NCBI RefSeq assembly: GCF_024753215.1
Contig: NZ_JANUGV010000007.1
Span: 124,001 to 188,000 of the forward strand
Length of the DNA stretch: 64,000 nucleotides
Direction of reading: 5' to 3'
DNA from: Massilia solisilvae
GTDB taxonomy: Bacteria > Pseudomonadota > Gammaproteobacteria > Burkholderiales > Burkholderiaceae_D
Shown: piece by piece, positions 18,186-27,858 of the stretch
Position numbering within the stretch: the first letter of the stretch is position 1
Layout of the letters: each line of letters opens with the position of its first letter
Notes under the pieces: model-generated
Seen by the model: the letters and a program-made list of their open reading frames with translations, nothing else
Databases searched by the model: none
Told to the model about the DNA's origin: nothing
Position numbers and translations under genes: made by a program

Positions 18186-18953
18186 TCAGGCCGGCTGCCC
18201 TTGCGGCTGTACCGGCTTGCCGAAAATCTGGCGGTATCCGACGTAGATCGCGCACTGCAAGAGCAGCACGAAAAGGAAGATCAGCCACATGATGATCACC
18301 TGCGCGATGTGCACCGGCCCCACGACCAGCGCCACCAGCATGCACACCGAGAAGAACAGCCCGAACCACGCCAGCAGCAGCACGCTGAACACGCGCGCGC
18401 TCTTGACCACCGCGAAGAAGCTGTAGAACGTGGCCTTGCCAGGTCCCATCTTCTCCCAGTAGGTGAGCGGCGCGGCAAAGGCCAGCGAAATCAGCGCCGC
18501 AAGGTCGAGCACGAAGATGAGGAACATCGCCAGCACGTCGGACACATCCACCGCCAGCTTCTTCGGGTCCGGCTGCTGCACCGTGATCTGCTCCCAGAAC
18601 GACTGGTCGATGGCGAAACGCGCCAGCAGCGCGAGCAGCAGCGACACAGCCAGGTACACCAGCCCGAGCTTGCACAGCGTGACCACGGCCGGCTTGCGAA
18701 AGCCCGTCAGCAGCACGCCGGGTGTGACGCGCTGGCCGTTGTCGATCATCAGGCAGGCCTGCATGAAAGCCATCGACAGCGACGGAATCAGGACCACGGC
18801 CAGGATCGGGCCCACCACCGGCACGGCGGAAAACGCGATGCTGATCAGGATGTTCGCGAACATCAGCGTGGTCAGCCCGCCGGGCTGCTTGCGAAACAGC
18901 GCGGCGCCTTGCTTGAGCCATGCCCAGCCAGTGCTGGCGGGAAGCTTGCTCAT
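18186..18953 (-). CDS. BPSS1780 family membrane protein
   Basis: A 255-residue integral membrane protein with about six hydrophobic helices. The opening ([19 protein letters not shown]) is characteristic of a conserved betaproteobacterial family of unknown function, often named BPSS1780 family. It overlaps the thrB stop codon as ATGA (18950-18953), so the two are translationally coupled. Role unknown. Confidence 0.82.
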   Translation of the reverse strand: MSKLPASTGWAWLKQGAALFRKQPGGLTTLMFANILISIAFSAVPVVGPILAVVLIPSLSMAFMQACLMIDNGQRVTPGVLLTGFRKPAVVTLCKLGLVYLAVSLLLALLARFAIDQSFWEQITVQQPDPKKLAVDVSDVLAMFLIFVLDLAALISLAFAAPLTYWEKMGPGKATFYSFFAVVKSARVFSVLLLAWFGLFFSVCMLVALVVGPVHIAQVIIMWLIFLFVLLLQCAIYVGYRQIFGKPVQPQGQPA

Positions 18954-19909
18954 GCCGGCAGCTCCTGCGACGCGTGCTCCACGCGGTCGCGCAGGATGCG
19001 TTCGAAATGGGTGGGGTCGTGCGGCGTGAGCAGCTCGGCCTCGCGCGGCAGGTGCAGGTCGTACAGGCGCGACAGCCAGAAGCGCAACGCGGCGGCGCGC
19101 AGCATGGTCTGCCAGGCGGCGCGGTCGGCGTCGGTGAACGGCCGCACCGCGTGGTACGCGTCGAGCAGCGCGGACAGGCGCGCCGGGTCCAGCTTGCCGC
19201 TTTGCTGGTCGATGCACCAGTCGTTGACCGTCACTGCCACGTCGAACAGCCAGGTATCGCAGCCCGCAAAGTAAAAGTCGAAGCAGCCGGTGAGCTTGTC
19301 GCCGACGAACATCACGTTATTGCGGAACAGGTCTGCGTGGACAGGGCCATGCGCGAGCTGACGGTAGGTGTCGGTGCCGGCAAACGCCTGCTGGAACGCG
19401 ATCTCGGACGAGAGCAGCTGCGCGTTTTCCGGCGAAAGGAAGGGCATCACCTTGGGAGCTGTCTCGAGCCACCAGTCCAGCCCGCGCAGGTTCGGCTGCT
19501 GCAGCGGAAAGTCGCGCGCGGCCAGGTGCATGCGGGCCAGCATGGTGCCTGCCTCGGCGCAGTGCACCGGCTGCGGATCCATTTGCGATGCGCCTTCCAG
19601 CTTGGTGACCACCGCCGCCGGCTTGCCGTGCAGGGGCACCACCAGCTCGCCGTGCTCGTTCGGCACCGGATCGGGCACGGGAATGCCGCGCCGCGCCAGG
19701 TGGCGCATCAGCTGCAGGTAGAACGGCAGCTGGTCGAAATCGAGGTTCTCGAAGATCGTGAGCACGTACTCGCCGCGCTCGGTGGTCAGGAAGAAGTTAC
19801 TGTTTTCGATGCCGGAGGCGATGCCCTTGAGCGCGAGCGCCTGGCCGAGAGGGAACTGCTTGATCCACTGGTTGAGGTCGTCCAGCGTGACCGCGGTGAA
19901 AACTGCCAT
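18950..19909 (-). CDS. thrB: Homoserine kinase (aminoglycoside-phosphotransferase fold)
   Basis: Phosphorylates homoserine on the way to threonine. The 319 residues have the choline/aminoglycoside kinase fold used by beta- and alphaproteobacterial ThrB rather than the GHMP type. Visible features are [11 protein letters not shown] at the nucleotide site, [11 protein letters not shown] (catalytic loop, H-x-D-x4-N) and [10 protein letters not shown] (metal-binding Asp). The ATG at 19909 is preferred over a TTG two codons upstream. It lies downstream of the DUF2782 gene on the same strand. Confidence 0.93.
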   Translation of the reverse strand: MAVFTAVTLDDLNQWIKQFPLGQALALKGIASGIENSNFFLTTERGEYVLTIFENLDFDQLPFYLQLMRHLARRGIPVPDPVPNEHGELVVPLHGKPAAVVTKLEGASQMDPQPVHCAEAGTMLARMHLAARDFPLQQPNLRGLDWWLETAPKVMPFLSPENAQLLSSEIAFQQAFAGTDTYRQLAHGPVHADLFRNNVMFVGDKLTGCFDFYFAGCDTWLFDVAVTVNDWCIDQQSGKLDPARLSALLDAYHAVRPFTDADRAAWQTMLRAAALRFWLSRLYDLHLPREAELLTPHDPTHFERILRDRVEHASQELPA

Positions 19910-19985
19910 GTTCAAGCAAAAAGTGAGAGTCGGTAGCTGATTCGGGTTGGCGCTTGCGCGCGGTGTTGTTCTGGCGCGGCGCGCG

Positions 19986-20429
19986 TTACTTGGTCGGGCG
20001 CGGCGGCGGCGGCACTTCGGCCGCGGCCGGCGTCTGCTCCGGCGTTTCGCTGCTTGGCTCGCCCTGCTTGCGCTTGCGGTTCAGGTCGAACTCCAGCACC
20101 TGCCACTGCGGCGCGCGAATGCCGCCGGCTTCCTGCGTGCCGGGCGCGGCGTTCCCCGCCGGGACGTTGGGGCGCATGTAGTAGTGGCTGGGGCCGGCCT
20201 GCACCTCGACTTCGGTGACCTGCCCGTTCTGCTTGCGCTCCTTGATCTGGGTGCCGCCTTTGGGCGGAATGGTGGTCGCCGGCACGTCGCTGCCCGGCTC
20301 GATACGCTCGAGCTTGGGCGGCTTGTCGCTGGGCGGCGCGCTTTGCGCCTGCTGCTGTGCGAACGCGCCAGGCGCGAGCGCAAACAGGCAGAGCGAGAAC
20401 AGTCGGAGGGAAGGGAGCTTGCGCTGCAT
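19986..20429 (-). CDS. DUF2782 domain-containing exported protein
   Basis: A 147-residue precursor with a signal peptide ([16 protein letters not shown]). A conserved block follows ([20 protein letters not shown], then [18 protein letters not shown]), then a Pro/Lys-rich tail ending PPPPRPTK. Betaproteobacteria keep this gene between polA and thrB. Function unknown; it is likely periplasmic. It is divergent from polA, with about 175 bases between the starts. Confidence 0.85.
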   Translation of the reverse strand: MQRKLPSLRLFSLCLFALAPGAFAQQQAQSAPPSDKPPKLERIEPGSDVPATTIPPKGGTQIKERKQNGQVTEVEVQAGPSHYYMRPNVPAGNAAPGTQEAGGIRAPQWQVLEFDLNRKRKQGEPSSETPEQTPAAAEVPPPPRPTK

Positions 20430-20550
20430 GATGTTTCACCTTTGTCGTTTTGTTCATTGTAACAAAGGGCGTGCCTTCCCAGTGAAAAGTGTGGGCATCG
20501 TCCCCATCTGGATTGACGGGCCGTTGCGTTTTCTTCATGCCGGATTCTGC

Positions 20551-20556
20551 GATAAT
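20551..20556 (+). promoter_or_regulatory. Possible polA -10 element
   Basis: GATAAT at 20551-20556, about 50 bases upstream of the polA ATG. The -35 region is poor (TTTTCT at 16-base spacing), so this is only a candidate. Confidence 0.3.
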
Positions 20557-20605
20557 GCGTGGATCGAACGCGGCGCTGGCCCGCCCATCACCAGATTATC
20601 TCCCT

Positions 20606-23350
20606 ATGCAAAATACCCTGCTGCTCGTTGACGGTTCCAGCTATCTTTATCGCGCCTTCCACGCGCTGCCCGACCTGCGCAGCCCCGACGGCTTCCCGAC
20701 CGGGGCCATGCACGGCATGGTCAACATGCTGCGCCGCTTGCGCGCCGATTACCCGGCCGCCTACATCGCCTGCGTATTTGACGCCTCGGGCAAGACCTTC
20801 CGCGACGAGATGTACCCGGAATACAAGGCCACCCGCGCCTCGATGCCGGACGACTTGCGCAAGCAGATCGAGCCGATCCACGAGGCGGTGCGCTACCTGG
20901 GCTGGCCGATCCTGATGGTGGAGGGCGTGGAGGCCGACGACGTGATCGGCACCCTGGCGGTGCAGGCCGCTGCCCGTGGCATGAATACGATCGTCTCCAC
21001 CGGCGACAAGGACCTGGCCCAGCTCGTCAACGACAAGGTCATGCTGATCAATACCATGACCAACGACAAGCTGGACGAAGCCGGCGTGCTCGCCAAGTTC
21101 GGCGTGCCGCCCAACCGCATCATCGACTACCTCACCCTGGTCGGCGACACCGTGGACAACGTCCCCGGCGTGAACAAGTGCGGCCCCAAGACCGCGGTCA
21201 AGTGGCTCACGCTGCACGGTTCGCTCGACGGCGTGATCGAGAACGCGCACGCGATCACCGGCGCGGTTGGCGAGAACCTGCGCGCCGCGCTCGAATGGCT
21301 GCCCAAGGGCCGCCAGCTCATCACCGTCAAGACCGACTGCGACCTGACGCGGCACGTCGTATCGATCGAGGAAACGCTGGTCGGCCGTCCTGAAGACCGG
21401 GAGGCACTGCAGGCATTCTTCCAGCGCTACGGCTTCAAGACGATGCTGCGCGAGCTGACCGCGAACGGCGGCGTGGCGGCCTCCACGGCGCAGCTCAATT
21501 CGCCGGAAGGCGCGCAGGCCACGCTGCCCGGCATGCCGATCATCCGCGGCGAATACGAAACCGTGCTCACCGAAGAGCAGCTCGCCAAATGGATCGCGCT
21601 GGTCGATGCGGCCGCGCTCACCTCGGTGGATACCGAAACCACCTCGCTGGACCCGATGGCCGCCGAGATGGTCGGCATTTCGCTGTCGGTCGAATCGGGC
21701 AAGGGCTGCTACATTCCGGTGGCGCACCGCTACGCCGGCGTGCCGCAGCAGCTGGCGCGCGAGCTGGTGCTCGAGCGTCTCAAGCCGTGGCTGGAGAACC
21801 CGGACAAGCCCAAGCTCGGCCAGAACCTGAAGTACGACATGCACGTGTTCGAGAACCACGGCGTCAAGCTGCGCGGCATCGTGCACGACACGCTGCTCGA
21901 ATCCTACGTGTTCGAGTCGCACAAGCCGCACGACATGGACACGATGGCCATGCGCCACCTGGGCTACACCACGATTCCCTACGTGGACGTGTGCGGCAAA
22001 GGCGCCAACCAGATCTGCTTCGACCAGGTGGAGCTGGCGCGCGCGACCGAGTACGCGGGCGAGGATTCGGACATCACCCTGCGCCTGCACGAGGTGATGC
22101 TGCCGCATGTGCAGAGCAACGAAGGCCTGAAGTACGTGTACGAGAAGATCGAGCTGCCCACGCAGGTGGTGCTGCAGAAGATCGAGCGCAACGGCGTGCT
22201 GGTGGATGCCGAGCTGCTGGCGGTGCAGTCGAATGAACTGGCCGAGCGCATCATGAAGCTCGAACAGGAGGCTTATGAACTGGCCGGCGGTCCGTTCAAC
22301 CTCGGTTCGCCCAAGCAGATCGGTGAGATCTTCTTTGGCAAGCTCGGGCTCCCGGTCATCAAGAAGACTGCGACCGGCGCCCCCTCCACCGACGAAGAGG
22401 TGCTGCAGAAGCTGGCCGAGGACTTCCCGCTGCCGAAGGTGCTGCTCGAGCACCGCGGGCTGTCCAAGCTCAAATCCACTTACACCGACAAGCTGCCCAA
22501 GATGGTCAACCCGCGCACCGGGCGCGTGCACACCAACTACGCGCAGGCGGTGGCGGTGACCGGACGCCTGGCGTCCAACGATCCCAACCTGCAGAACATC
22601 CCGGTGCGAACGAGCGAAGGGCGCCGCATCCGCGAGGCTTTCATTGCGCCGCCGGGAAGCGTGATCGTCTCGGCCGACTACTCGCAGATCGAGCTGCGCA
22701 TCATGGCCCACATCTCGGGCGACGAGGCGATGCTGCGCGCGTTCGCGCAAGGCGAGGACATCCACCGCGCCACCGCCGCCGAGATTTTCGGCCTGCCGCC
22801 CGAGGAAGTGCAGGCCGAGCAGCGCCGCTACGCCAAGGTCATCAACTTCGGCCTGATCTACGGGATGAGCGCGTTCGGCCTGGCGTCGAACCTGGGCATC
22901 GAGCGTGCGGCCGCCCAGAACTACATCGAGCGCTACTTCAACCGCTTCTCGGGCGTGAAGCAGTACATGGACGAGACGCGCCTGGCGGCCAAGCAGCGCG
23001 GTTATGTGGAGACGGTGTTCGGGCGCCGCCTGTGGCTCCCGGAGATCAATTCGCCCAACGGCCCGCGCCGCGCCGGCGCCGAACGGGCCGCGATCAACGC
23101 GCCGATGCAGGGCACGGCGGCCGACCTGATCAAGCTGGCGATGATCGCCGTGCAGGGCTGGATCGAGCAGGACCGGCTGGCCACGCGCATGGTCATGCAG
23201 GTGCACGACGAGCTGGTGCTCGAAGTGCCCGAGGCCGAGCTCGAGCTGGTGCGCGCACGCCTGCCCGAGCTGATGGCCGGCGTGGCCAAACTCGACGTGC
23301 CGCTGTTGGCGGAAACCGGCGTCGGGCCGAACTGGGAGCAGGCGCACTGA
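20606..23350 (+). CDS. polA: DNA polymerase I
   Basis: A 914-residue enzyme for gap filling and RNA primer removal. The 5' nuclease domain spans about 1-290 (LLLVDGSSYLYRAFHA; VEADDVIGT). The 3'-5' exonuclease domain spans about 320-500, with active residues in VDTETTSLDP and EDSDITLRL. The polymerase domain follows: motif A DYSQIELRI near 691, motif B RRYAKVINFGLIYG near 741 and motif C HDE near 866. All catalytic residues are present. The ATG at 20606 (MQNTLLLVDGSS) matches the family; the GTG at 20489 adds an unlikely extension. Confidence 0.97.
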   Translation: MQNTLLLVDGSSYLYRAFHALPDLRSPDGFPTGAMHGMVNMLRRLRADYPAAYIACVFDASGKTFRDEMYPEYKATRASMPDDLRKQIEPIHEAVRYLGWPILMVEGVEADDVIGTLAVQAAARGMNTIVSTGDKDLAQLVNDKVMLINTMTNDKLDEAGVLAKFGVPPNRIIDYLTLVGDTVDNVPGVNKCGPKTAVKWLTLHGSLDGVIENAHAITGAVGENLRAALEWLPKGRQLITVKTDCDLTRHVVSIEETLVGRPEDREALQAFFQRYGFKTMLRELTANGGVAASTAQLNSPEGAQATLPGMPIIRGEYETVLTEEQLAKWIALVDAAALTSVDTETTSLDPMAAEMVGISLSVESGKGCYIPVAHRYAGVPQQLARELVLERLKPWLENPDKPKLGQNLKYDMHVFENHGVKLRGIVHDTLLESYVFESHKPHDMDTMAMRHLGYTTIPYVDVCGKGANQICFDQVELARATEYAGEDSDITLRLHEVMLPHVQSNEGLKYVYEKIELPTQVVLQKIERNGVLVDAELLAVQSNELAERIMKLEQEAYELAGGPFNLGSPKQIGEIFFGKLGLPVIKKTATGAPSTDEEVLQKLAEDFPLPKVLLEHRGLSKLKSTYTDKLPKMVNPRTGRVHTNYAQAVAVTGRLASNDPNLQNIPVRTSEGRRIREAFIAPPGSVIVSADYSQIELRIMAHISGDEAMLRAFAQGEDIHRATAAEIFGLPPEEVQAEQRRYAKVINFGLIYGMSAFGLASNLGIERAAAQNYIERYFNRFSGVKQYMDETRLAAKQRGYVETVFGRRLWLPEINSPNGPRRAGAERAAINAPMQGTAADLIKLAMIAVQGWIEQDRLATRMVMQVHDELVLEVPEAELELVRARLPELMAGVAKLDVPLLAETGVGPNWEQAH

Positions 23351-23361
23351 TGAACTCGTGA

Positions 23362-23398
23362 TTGACCGCGTGCGCAGGTCTCCTGCCCGCGCGGTCAA
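23362..23398. repeat. Hairpin after polA, degenerate family B-like repeat
   Basis: TTGACCGCG (23362-23370) pairs with CGCGGTCAA (23390-23398) around GCGCAGG-TCT-CCTGCCC. The core GCAGG...CCTGCCC resembles family B units, but the flanking arms differ and there is no T run. It may also end polA transcription. Confidence 0.55.
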
Positions 23399-23606
23399 CC
23401 AGCCGTCGCACTGCTGGCGCCAATTGGAATCCCGATAACGCCTGTTAATACAAGGTTAAATTTCGGTGGCTTCGCCGCAACAGTTCAGCATCTGAAGTGT
23501 AAGCAATGGTTTCAATGTGAGTTCGTTAACTCAAAAGTTGCCAATCGGAATATAGGATGCCTTTCAACCCGCCGTGGTCGTCGGCGATTTTTCTGAAAGG
23601 CATAAC

Positions 23607-24827
23607 ATGAAACAACAGCTCACCAAAATCGGCCTCGTGGCCGGCAGCGCCCTGGCTGCAGCCTCGCTCGTCGCTTGCGGCGGCGGCGGCGGCTCCTCCG
23701 GTTCCTCGACCACGCCGCCCCCGGTGTCCACCGCTGGCACCCTGACCGTTGCGCTCACCGACGCGCCGGCCTGCGGCTTTGACGCGGTCAACGTCACCGT
23801 CAGCAAGGTACGCGTGAACAAGAGCGCCACCGCCAGCGACACCGACGCCGGCTGGGTGGACGTGACCCTGAACCCTGCGCGCAAGATCGACCTGCTCAAG
23901 CTCACCAACGGCGTGCTCGATACGCTGGGCCAGACCTCGCTCGAAGCCGGCCACTACACCCAGGTGCGCCTGGTGCTGGACTCGAACGCGAGCGGCACCG
24001 CCAACACCGTGCTGCCGACCGGTTCCAAGACCGAGCAGCCGCTCGATACGCCGAGCGCGGTCCAGAGCGGCATCAAGCTCACCGGCGAATTCGACGTGGC
24101 CGCAGGTCAGCGTTCGGACATCGTGATCGACTTCGACGCCTGCAAATCGGTGCTCACCAAGGGCAACGGCAAGTATGCGCTCAAGCCGGTGCTGCGCATG
24201 GTTCCGAGCGCCGTCAACAACGGCATCACCGGCGTGATCGCCACCGCTGCGCTGGCCAACCATGTGGTGGTGTCGGCCCAGCAGAACGGCAAGATCGTCG
24301 CTTCCACCGCGCCGGACAGCACCGGCGCGTTCAACCTGTCGCACCTCACGGCCGGTAACTACGATGTCGTCATCACCTCGGACAACAGCGCCGCGTCGGT
24401 GATCAGCGCGGTGCCGGTGACGGCAAGCGGCACCACCGCCATCAGCACCACGGGTGCCCCGATCGCGCTGGCGCTGTCCACCACCGGCTCGATCAGCGGC
24501 ACCGTCACCATGACGCCGCCGAGCGCCACCGAGGCGGCGTACGTCGCGGCCAAGCAGACGTTCGGCACCGGCCCGACGGTCACGATCAAGTACCAGGGCG
24601 CTGACCTGGCGACGGGCGCCTACACCCTGGCGAACCTGCCGGTGGCCGCGCCGCAGTACGCGGTGTACAGCAGCACGCTGCCGCTGATGTTCAACGCAGC
24701 GGTTGGCGTGACGCCGGCGACCTACACGGTCGAGGCAAGCGCCAACGGCTACGCCACCAAGTCGGTGGCGGGCGTGAGCATCGCGACTGCGAACCAGACC
24801 AACCTCAACTTCGCGCTGGCGCCGTAA
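23607..24827 (+). CDS. DUF4382 domain lipoprotein
   Basis: A 406-residue precursor. Its lipobox SLVAC, followed by GGGGGSSGSS, predicts lipidation at Cys24. The N-terminal half is a DUF4382 domain (TLTVALTDAPACGFDAVNVTV, then KIDLLKLTNG, LEAGHYTQVRL). The C-terminal half holds carboxypeptidase-regulatory-like beta repeats (TGAFNLSHLTAGNYDVVI and similar). It is probably on the outer membrane; function is unknown. The ATG at 23607 follows GAAAGG. Confidence 0.85.
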   Translation: MKQQLTKIGLVAGSALAAASLVACGGGGGSSGSSTTPPPVSTAGTLTVALTDAPACGFDAVNVTVSKVRVNKSATASDTDAGWVDVTLNPARKIDLLKLTNGVLDTLGQTSLEAGHYTQVRLVLDSNASGTANTVLPTGSKTEQPLDTPSAVQSGIKLTGEFDVAAGQRSDIVIDFDACKSVLTKGNGKYALKPVLRMVPSAVNNGITGVIATAALANHVVVSAQQNGKIVASTAPDSTGAFNLSHLTAGNYDVVITSDNSAASVISAVPVTASGTTAISTTGAPIALALSTTGSISGTVTMTPPSATEAAYVAAKQTFGTGPTVTIKYQGADLATGAYTLANLPVAAPQYAVYSSTLPLMFNAAVGVTPATYTVEASANGYATKSVAGVSIATANQTNLNFALAP

Positions 24828-24845
24828 GTAAAGCCGGCTTGATTT

Positions 24846-24924
24846 GAACGCGTGGGCAGGAGACCTGCCCACCCTACCGGAGACGATCGTAGGGTGGGCA
24901 GGTTTTCCTGCCCACGCGTTCAGC
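24846..24924. repeat. REP/BIME-like repeat, family B copy
   Basis: Two inverted units around a short spacer. The left reads GAACGCGTGGGCAGG-AGA-CCTGCCCACCCTACC; the right reads GTAGGGTGGGCAGG-TTTT-CCTGCCCACGCGTTCAG. Both arms are perfect hairpins. Related copies are at 34.7, 40.8, 46.1 and 48.2 kb. Confidence 0.88.
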
Positions 24925-24999
24925 CGATGCCTGAATGCGCGCCATCGCTCCGACGCTGATAAGATAGCAAGCCTTTCCCATCACGTCGGAGGATCGCAG

Positions 25000-25884
25000 A
25001 TGAAGGACCTGGTACAGGATGGCGACAGCCTTGTCGCCGACAGCGCTTTCGCGGACGGTGTGGACCGCCGCGTGTTCCTGAAGGCCGCGCTGGGCACCGG
25101 CTTTGCCGCCGCCACGCTGCCGGTCGCGGCGCAGTCCGTGATCAAGACCGATACCGCGGGCCTGACCGCCGGCACCGTCCAGATCAAGGTGGGCGGCACC
25201 ACCGTGCCCGTCTACCGCGCCCAGCCCGAGGGCAAAACCAACCTTCCCGTCATCCTGGTCGTGTCCGAGATCTTCGGCGTGCACGAACACATCGCCGACA
25301 TCGCGCGCCGCTTCGCCAAGCTGGGCTACCTGGCGCTTGCGCCCGAGCTGTTCGTGCGCCAGGGCGACCCGCAGAAGGTGCCCAACATCGCCGACCTTAT
25401 CCGCGACATCATCTCCAAAACCCCCGATGCGCAAGTCATGGGCGACCTCGACGCCTGCGTCGACTGGGCGCGCCACAATGGCGGCAACGTGGACAAGCTG
25501 GGCATCACGGGCTTCTGCTGGGGCGGCCGCATCACGTGGATGTACAGCGCCCACAATCCCAAGGTGAAGGCCGGCGTGGCATGGTACGGCCGCCTGGTGG
25601 GCGAACCGAGCGCCAACACGCCCAAGCACCCGATCGACATCGCGACCAGCCTCAAGGTGCCGGTGCTGGGGCTGTACGGCGCCAAGGACACCGGCATCCC
25701 GGTCGATACGGTCAAGAGGATGGAGGCCGAACTGGCCAAGGGCAGCAGCGGTTCCACCTTCGTGGTGTACCCGGATGCCGGCCACGCCTTCAACGCCGAC
25801 TACCGCCCGAGCTACGTCGAAGCCGACGCCAGGGACGGCTGGTCGCGCGCACTGGCCTGGTTCAAGTCGCACGGCGTCGCGTAG
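25000..25884 (+). CDS. Dienelactone hydrolase family protein with Tat-like signal
   Basis: A 294-residue alpha/beta hydrolase. The N-terminus carries DRRVFLKAALGTGFAAATLP, a twin-arginine-type export signal. The DLH triad is visible: Cys173 (GFCWGGR), Asp230 (GAKDTG) and His262 (DAGHAF). Canonical dienelactone hydrolase opens the lactone in chlorocatechol breakdown, but this exported subgroup has no settled substrate. The ATG at 25000 follows CGGAGGATCGC. Confidence 0.9.
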   Translation: MKDLVQDGDSLVADSAFADGVDRRVFLKAALGTGFAAATLPVAAQSVIKTDTAGLTAGTVQIKVGGTTVPVYRAQPEGKTNLPVILVVSEIFGVHEHIADIARRFAKLGYLALAPELFVRQGDPQKVPNIADLIRDIISKTPDAQVMGDLDACVDWARHNGGNVDKLGITGFCWGGRITWMYSAHNPKVKAGVAWYGRLVGEPSANTPKHPIDIATSLKVPVLGLYGAKDTGIPVDTVKRMEAELAKGSSGSTFVVYPDAGHAFNADYRPSYVEADARDGWSRALAWFKSHGVA

Positions 25885-25961
25885 GCGGCGCACGGCTGCG
25901 GCCCGGCGGCGGTACAATGCTGGGCTGCAGCACTGCACGACCAAGAACAAGAGGCTAACAA

Positions 25962-26735
25962 ATCGACCCGATCCTCATCTCCATCCTGCTGGCGACGCTG
26001 TTCGCCGGCGCCGTCAGCATCACCGCCGCCGCCATCTTCTCGTTCACGCTGCTGTCCAAGGTAGTCGAGCGCATGGTCAGCCTGTCGGTGGGGATCATGC
26101 TGTCCACCTCGCTGCTGCACGCGCTGCCCGAGGCGTTCGAGTCGAAGGCCGATCCGCGCAGCCTGTTCGCCACGCTGCTCGCGGGTCTGCTGGCGTTCTT
26201 CATGCTGGAAAAGCTCGCGGTGCTGCGCCACTCGCACCATCACGAGGGCGACGGCCACCACCACGCGCACGGCCACGACGCGCGCGAGGCAGGCAAGGCG
26301 GGGTGGATGATCCTCGTTGGCGACGGCATGCACAACTTCACCGACGGGATCCTGATCGCGGCGGCCTTCCTGGCCAATCCGCAGCTGGGCATCGTCACGG
26401 GCCTGGCCATCGTCGCGCACGAAATCCCGCAGGAGATCGGCGACTTCATCGTGATGCTCAACGCCGGCTTTACGCGCCTGCGCGCCTACGTGTTCAACCT
26501 GCTGTGCAGCCTGATGGCGGTGGCCGGCGGCCTGCTCGGCTACTTCACGCTGGACCGCGCCAGCAGCCTGATTCCTTACGTGCTGGTGTTCGCGTCCTCG
26601 GGCTTCATCTACATCGCCGTCAGCGACCTGATGCCGCAGATGCAGCGCCGCGCCACCGTGCGCGAGTCGGTGCCGCAGGTGCTCCTGATCGGGCTGGGCG
26701 TGCTGATCGTCCTGTTCCTCACGCGCGGGCACTGA
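25962..26735 (+). CDS. ZIP family divalent metal transporter, apparent ATC start
   Basis: Metal uptake or efflux permease of about 257 residues with eight membrane segments. It has a His-rich loop (RHSHHHEGDGHHHAHGHD) and the metal-site helices VGDGMHNFTDG and VAHEIPQEIGD. The reading frame opens after a TAA at 25956, and the family N-terminus reads DPILISILLATLFAGAVSIT. This must begin at the ATC at 25962, which sits seven bases after AAGAGGC. The first ATG in frame (26073) would remove the whole first membrane helix. So either a rare ATC start is used or an ATG has mutated. Confidence 0.85.
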   Translation: MDPILISILLATLFAGAVSITAAAIFSFTLLSKVVERMVSLSVGIMLSTSLLHALPEAFESKADPRSLFATLLAGLLAFFMLEKLAVLRHSHHHEGDGHHHAHGHDAREAGKAGWMILVGDGMHNFTDGILIAAAFLANPQLGIVTGLAIVAHEIPQEIGDFIVMLNAGFTRLRAYVFNLLCSLMAVAGGLLGYFTLDRASSLIPYVLVFASSGFIYIAVSDLMPQMQRRATVRESVPQVLLIGLGVLIVLFLTRGH

Positions 26736-26759
26736 TCGCCCAAAGCTTGCGCTGCGCCG

Positions 26760-26787
26760 TTGACAGTGCTCACGCCCCGGCCATACT
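26760..26787 (+). promoter_or_regulatory. Sigma70-like promoter of the 48-residue gene
   Basis: TTGACA (26760-26765), 16 bases, CATACT (26782-26787). The first hexamer is a perfect -35. The start codon follows at 26813 with GAGGAGAAG in between. Confidence 0.6.
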
Positions 26788-26812
26788 TGGGTGTGGCCGG
26801 CGAGGAGAAGTC

Positions 26813-26959
26813 ATGAACAGGTTCGATCAGGTACTGGGCGCAATCCGCGCCAATCCGGTGCGTTTCGTCGCATGGATGCTGGCGCTGCTGGTCCTGGCGG
26901 CGGCTGCGCTGACCGTCTTCGACGGTATTGGCCTGGACCTCTGGCTCTTCAGCCACTAA
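26813..26959 (+). CDS. Small single-span membrane protein
   Basis: 48 residues (MNRFDQVLGAIRANP then [19 protein letters not shown]), with one transmembrane helix and a short aromatic tail (DLWLFSH). It has its own promoter and a strong Shine-Dalgarno (GAGGAGAAG). It is not a known family that I recognise. Its independent expression signals argue that it is real. Confidence 0.6.
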   Translation: MNRFDQVLGAIRANPVRFVAWMLALLVLAAAALTVFDGIGLDLWLFSH

Positions 26960-26998
26960 ATCCAAGCCGGCACCCATGCCGAGTGTCCCGGACTGAAA

Positions 26999-27850
26999 TC
27001 AGGCGCCGGTCGCGACGGGGCGCGACGAATCGGCGCACCATTCGCTCCACGACCCCGGATAAAGCGCCGCTTTGCGCAGGCCGGCCACTTCGAGCGCCAG
27101 CAGGTTGTGGCACGCGGTCACTCCCGACCCGCACTGCATGACAGCCTGCTCTGGATCGCTGACGATCGCAGACCACTCCGACTTGAGCTGCGCGGCGTCC
27201 TTGAAGCGCCCGTCCGCGCCCAGGTTGTCCTTGAAGAAGCGGTTCTTCGCTCCCGGGATATGCCCGCCCACCGGATCGATGGTCTCGTTCTCGCCGCGGA
27301 AGCGGTCAGGGGAGCGCGCATCCACCACCACGCGGCCACCGCCGCCAATGTTGGCCAGTACCTGGCTTGCGTCCACGGTGGCCACCAGCGGCGCGCGCGC
27401 TGCGATCGCGCCGCGCGGTTTGGTGTCCACCTCGGCGGACAGCGGCAGCCCCTGTGCCTGCCACGCGGCCATGCCACCGTCCAGCACCGCCACCGCCTCG
27501 TGGCCGATCCAGCGCAGCAGCCACCACAGGCGCGCCGCGAACATGCCGCCGTGCGCGTCATAGGCGACCACTTGCGTGCCCTCGTTCACGCCCCAGCCGC
27601 GCAAGGTTTCGATGAACGCGTCGCGCTCGGGCAGGGGATGGCGGCCACGGAAGGCACCGTCAGCAGCGCGCCTGGCGCCGGACAGTTCGTTTTCCATGTC
27701 GGCGAACGCCGCGTGCGGCAGGTGGGCGACGGCATAGCCTTCGCGGCCCGCGTTCAGGTTGACGAGGTCATGGCGGCAGTCCACCACCACCCAGTTGGGG
27801 TCGTCGATGTGGCGTGCCAGTTCAGCGGCTTGGATCAGCGTGGTGTACAT
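26999..27850 (-). CDS. Sulfurtransferase (3-mercaptopyruvate/thiosulfate type, two rhodanese domains)
   Basis: 283 residues in two rhodanese domains. The first (WVVVDCRHDL...VAYDAHGGMFAARLWW) is catalytically inactive, and the second carries Cys240 in CGSGVTA. That loop is the mercaptopyruvate sulfurtransferase type (SseA) rather than the CRxGx(R/T) of thiosulfate rhodanese. Moves sulfur from 3-mercaptopyruvate to thiol acceptors or cyanide. It is immediately downstream of the EamA gene (8-base gap), so probably co-transcribed. Confidence 0.9.
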   Translation of the reverse strand: MYTTLIQAAELARHIDDPNWVVVDCRHDLVNLNAGREGYAVAHLPHAAFADMENELSGARRAADGAFRGRHPLPERDAFIETLRGWGVNEGTQVVAYDAHGGMFAARLWWLLRWIGHEAVAVLDGGMAAWQAQGLPLSAEVDTKPRGAIAARAPLVATVDASQVLANIGGGGRVVVDARSPDRFRGENETIDPVGGHIPGAKNRFFKDNLGADGRFKDAAQLKSEWSAIVSDPEQAVMQCGSGVTACHNLLALEVAGLRKAALYPGSWSEWCADSSRPVATGA

Positions 27851-27858
27851 GATGCTCC

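Noticed and set aside
20588-23398. 936-codon antisense frame opposite polA
   Set aside because: No recognisable domain, while polA is complete with all motifs on the plus strand.
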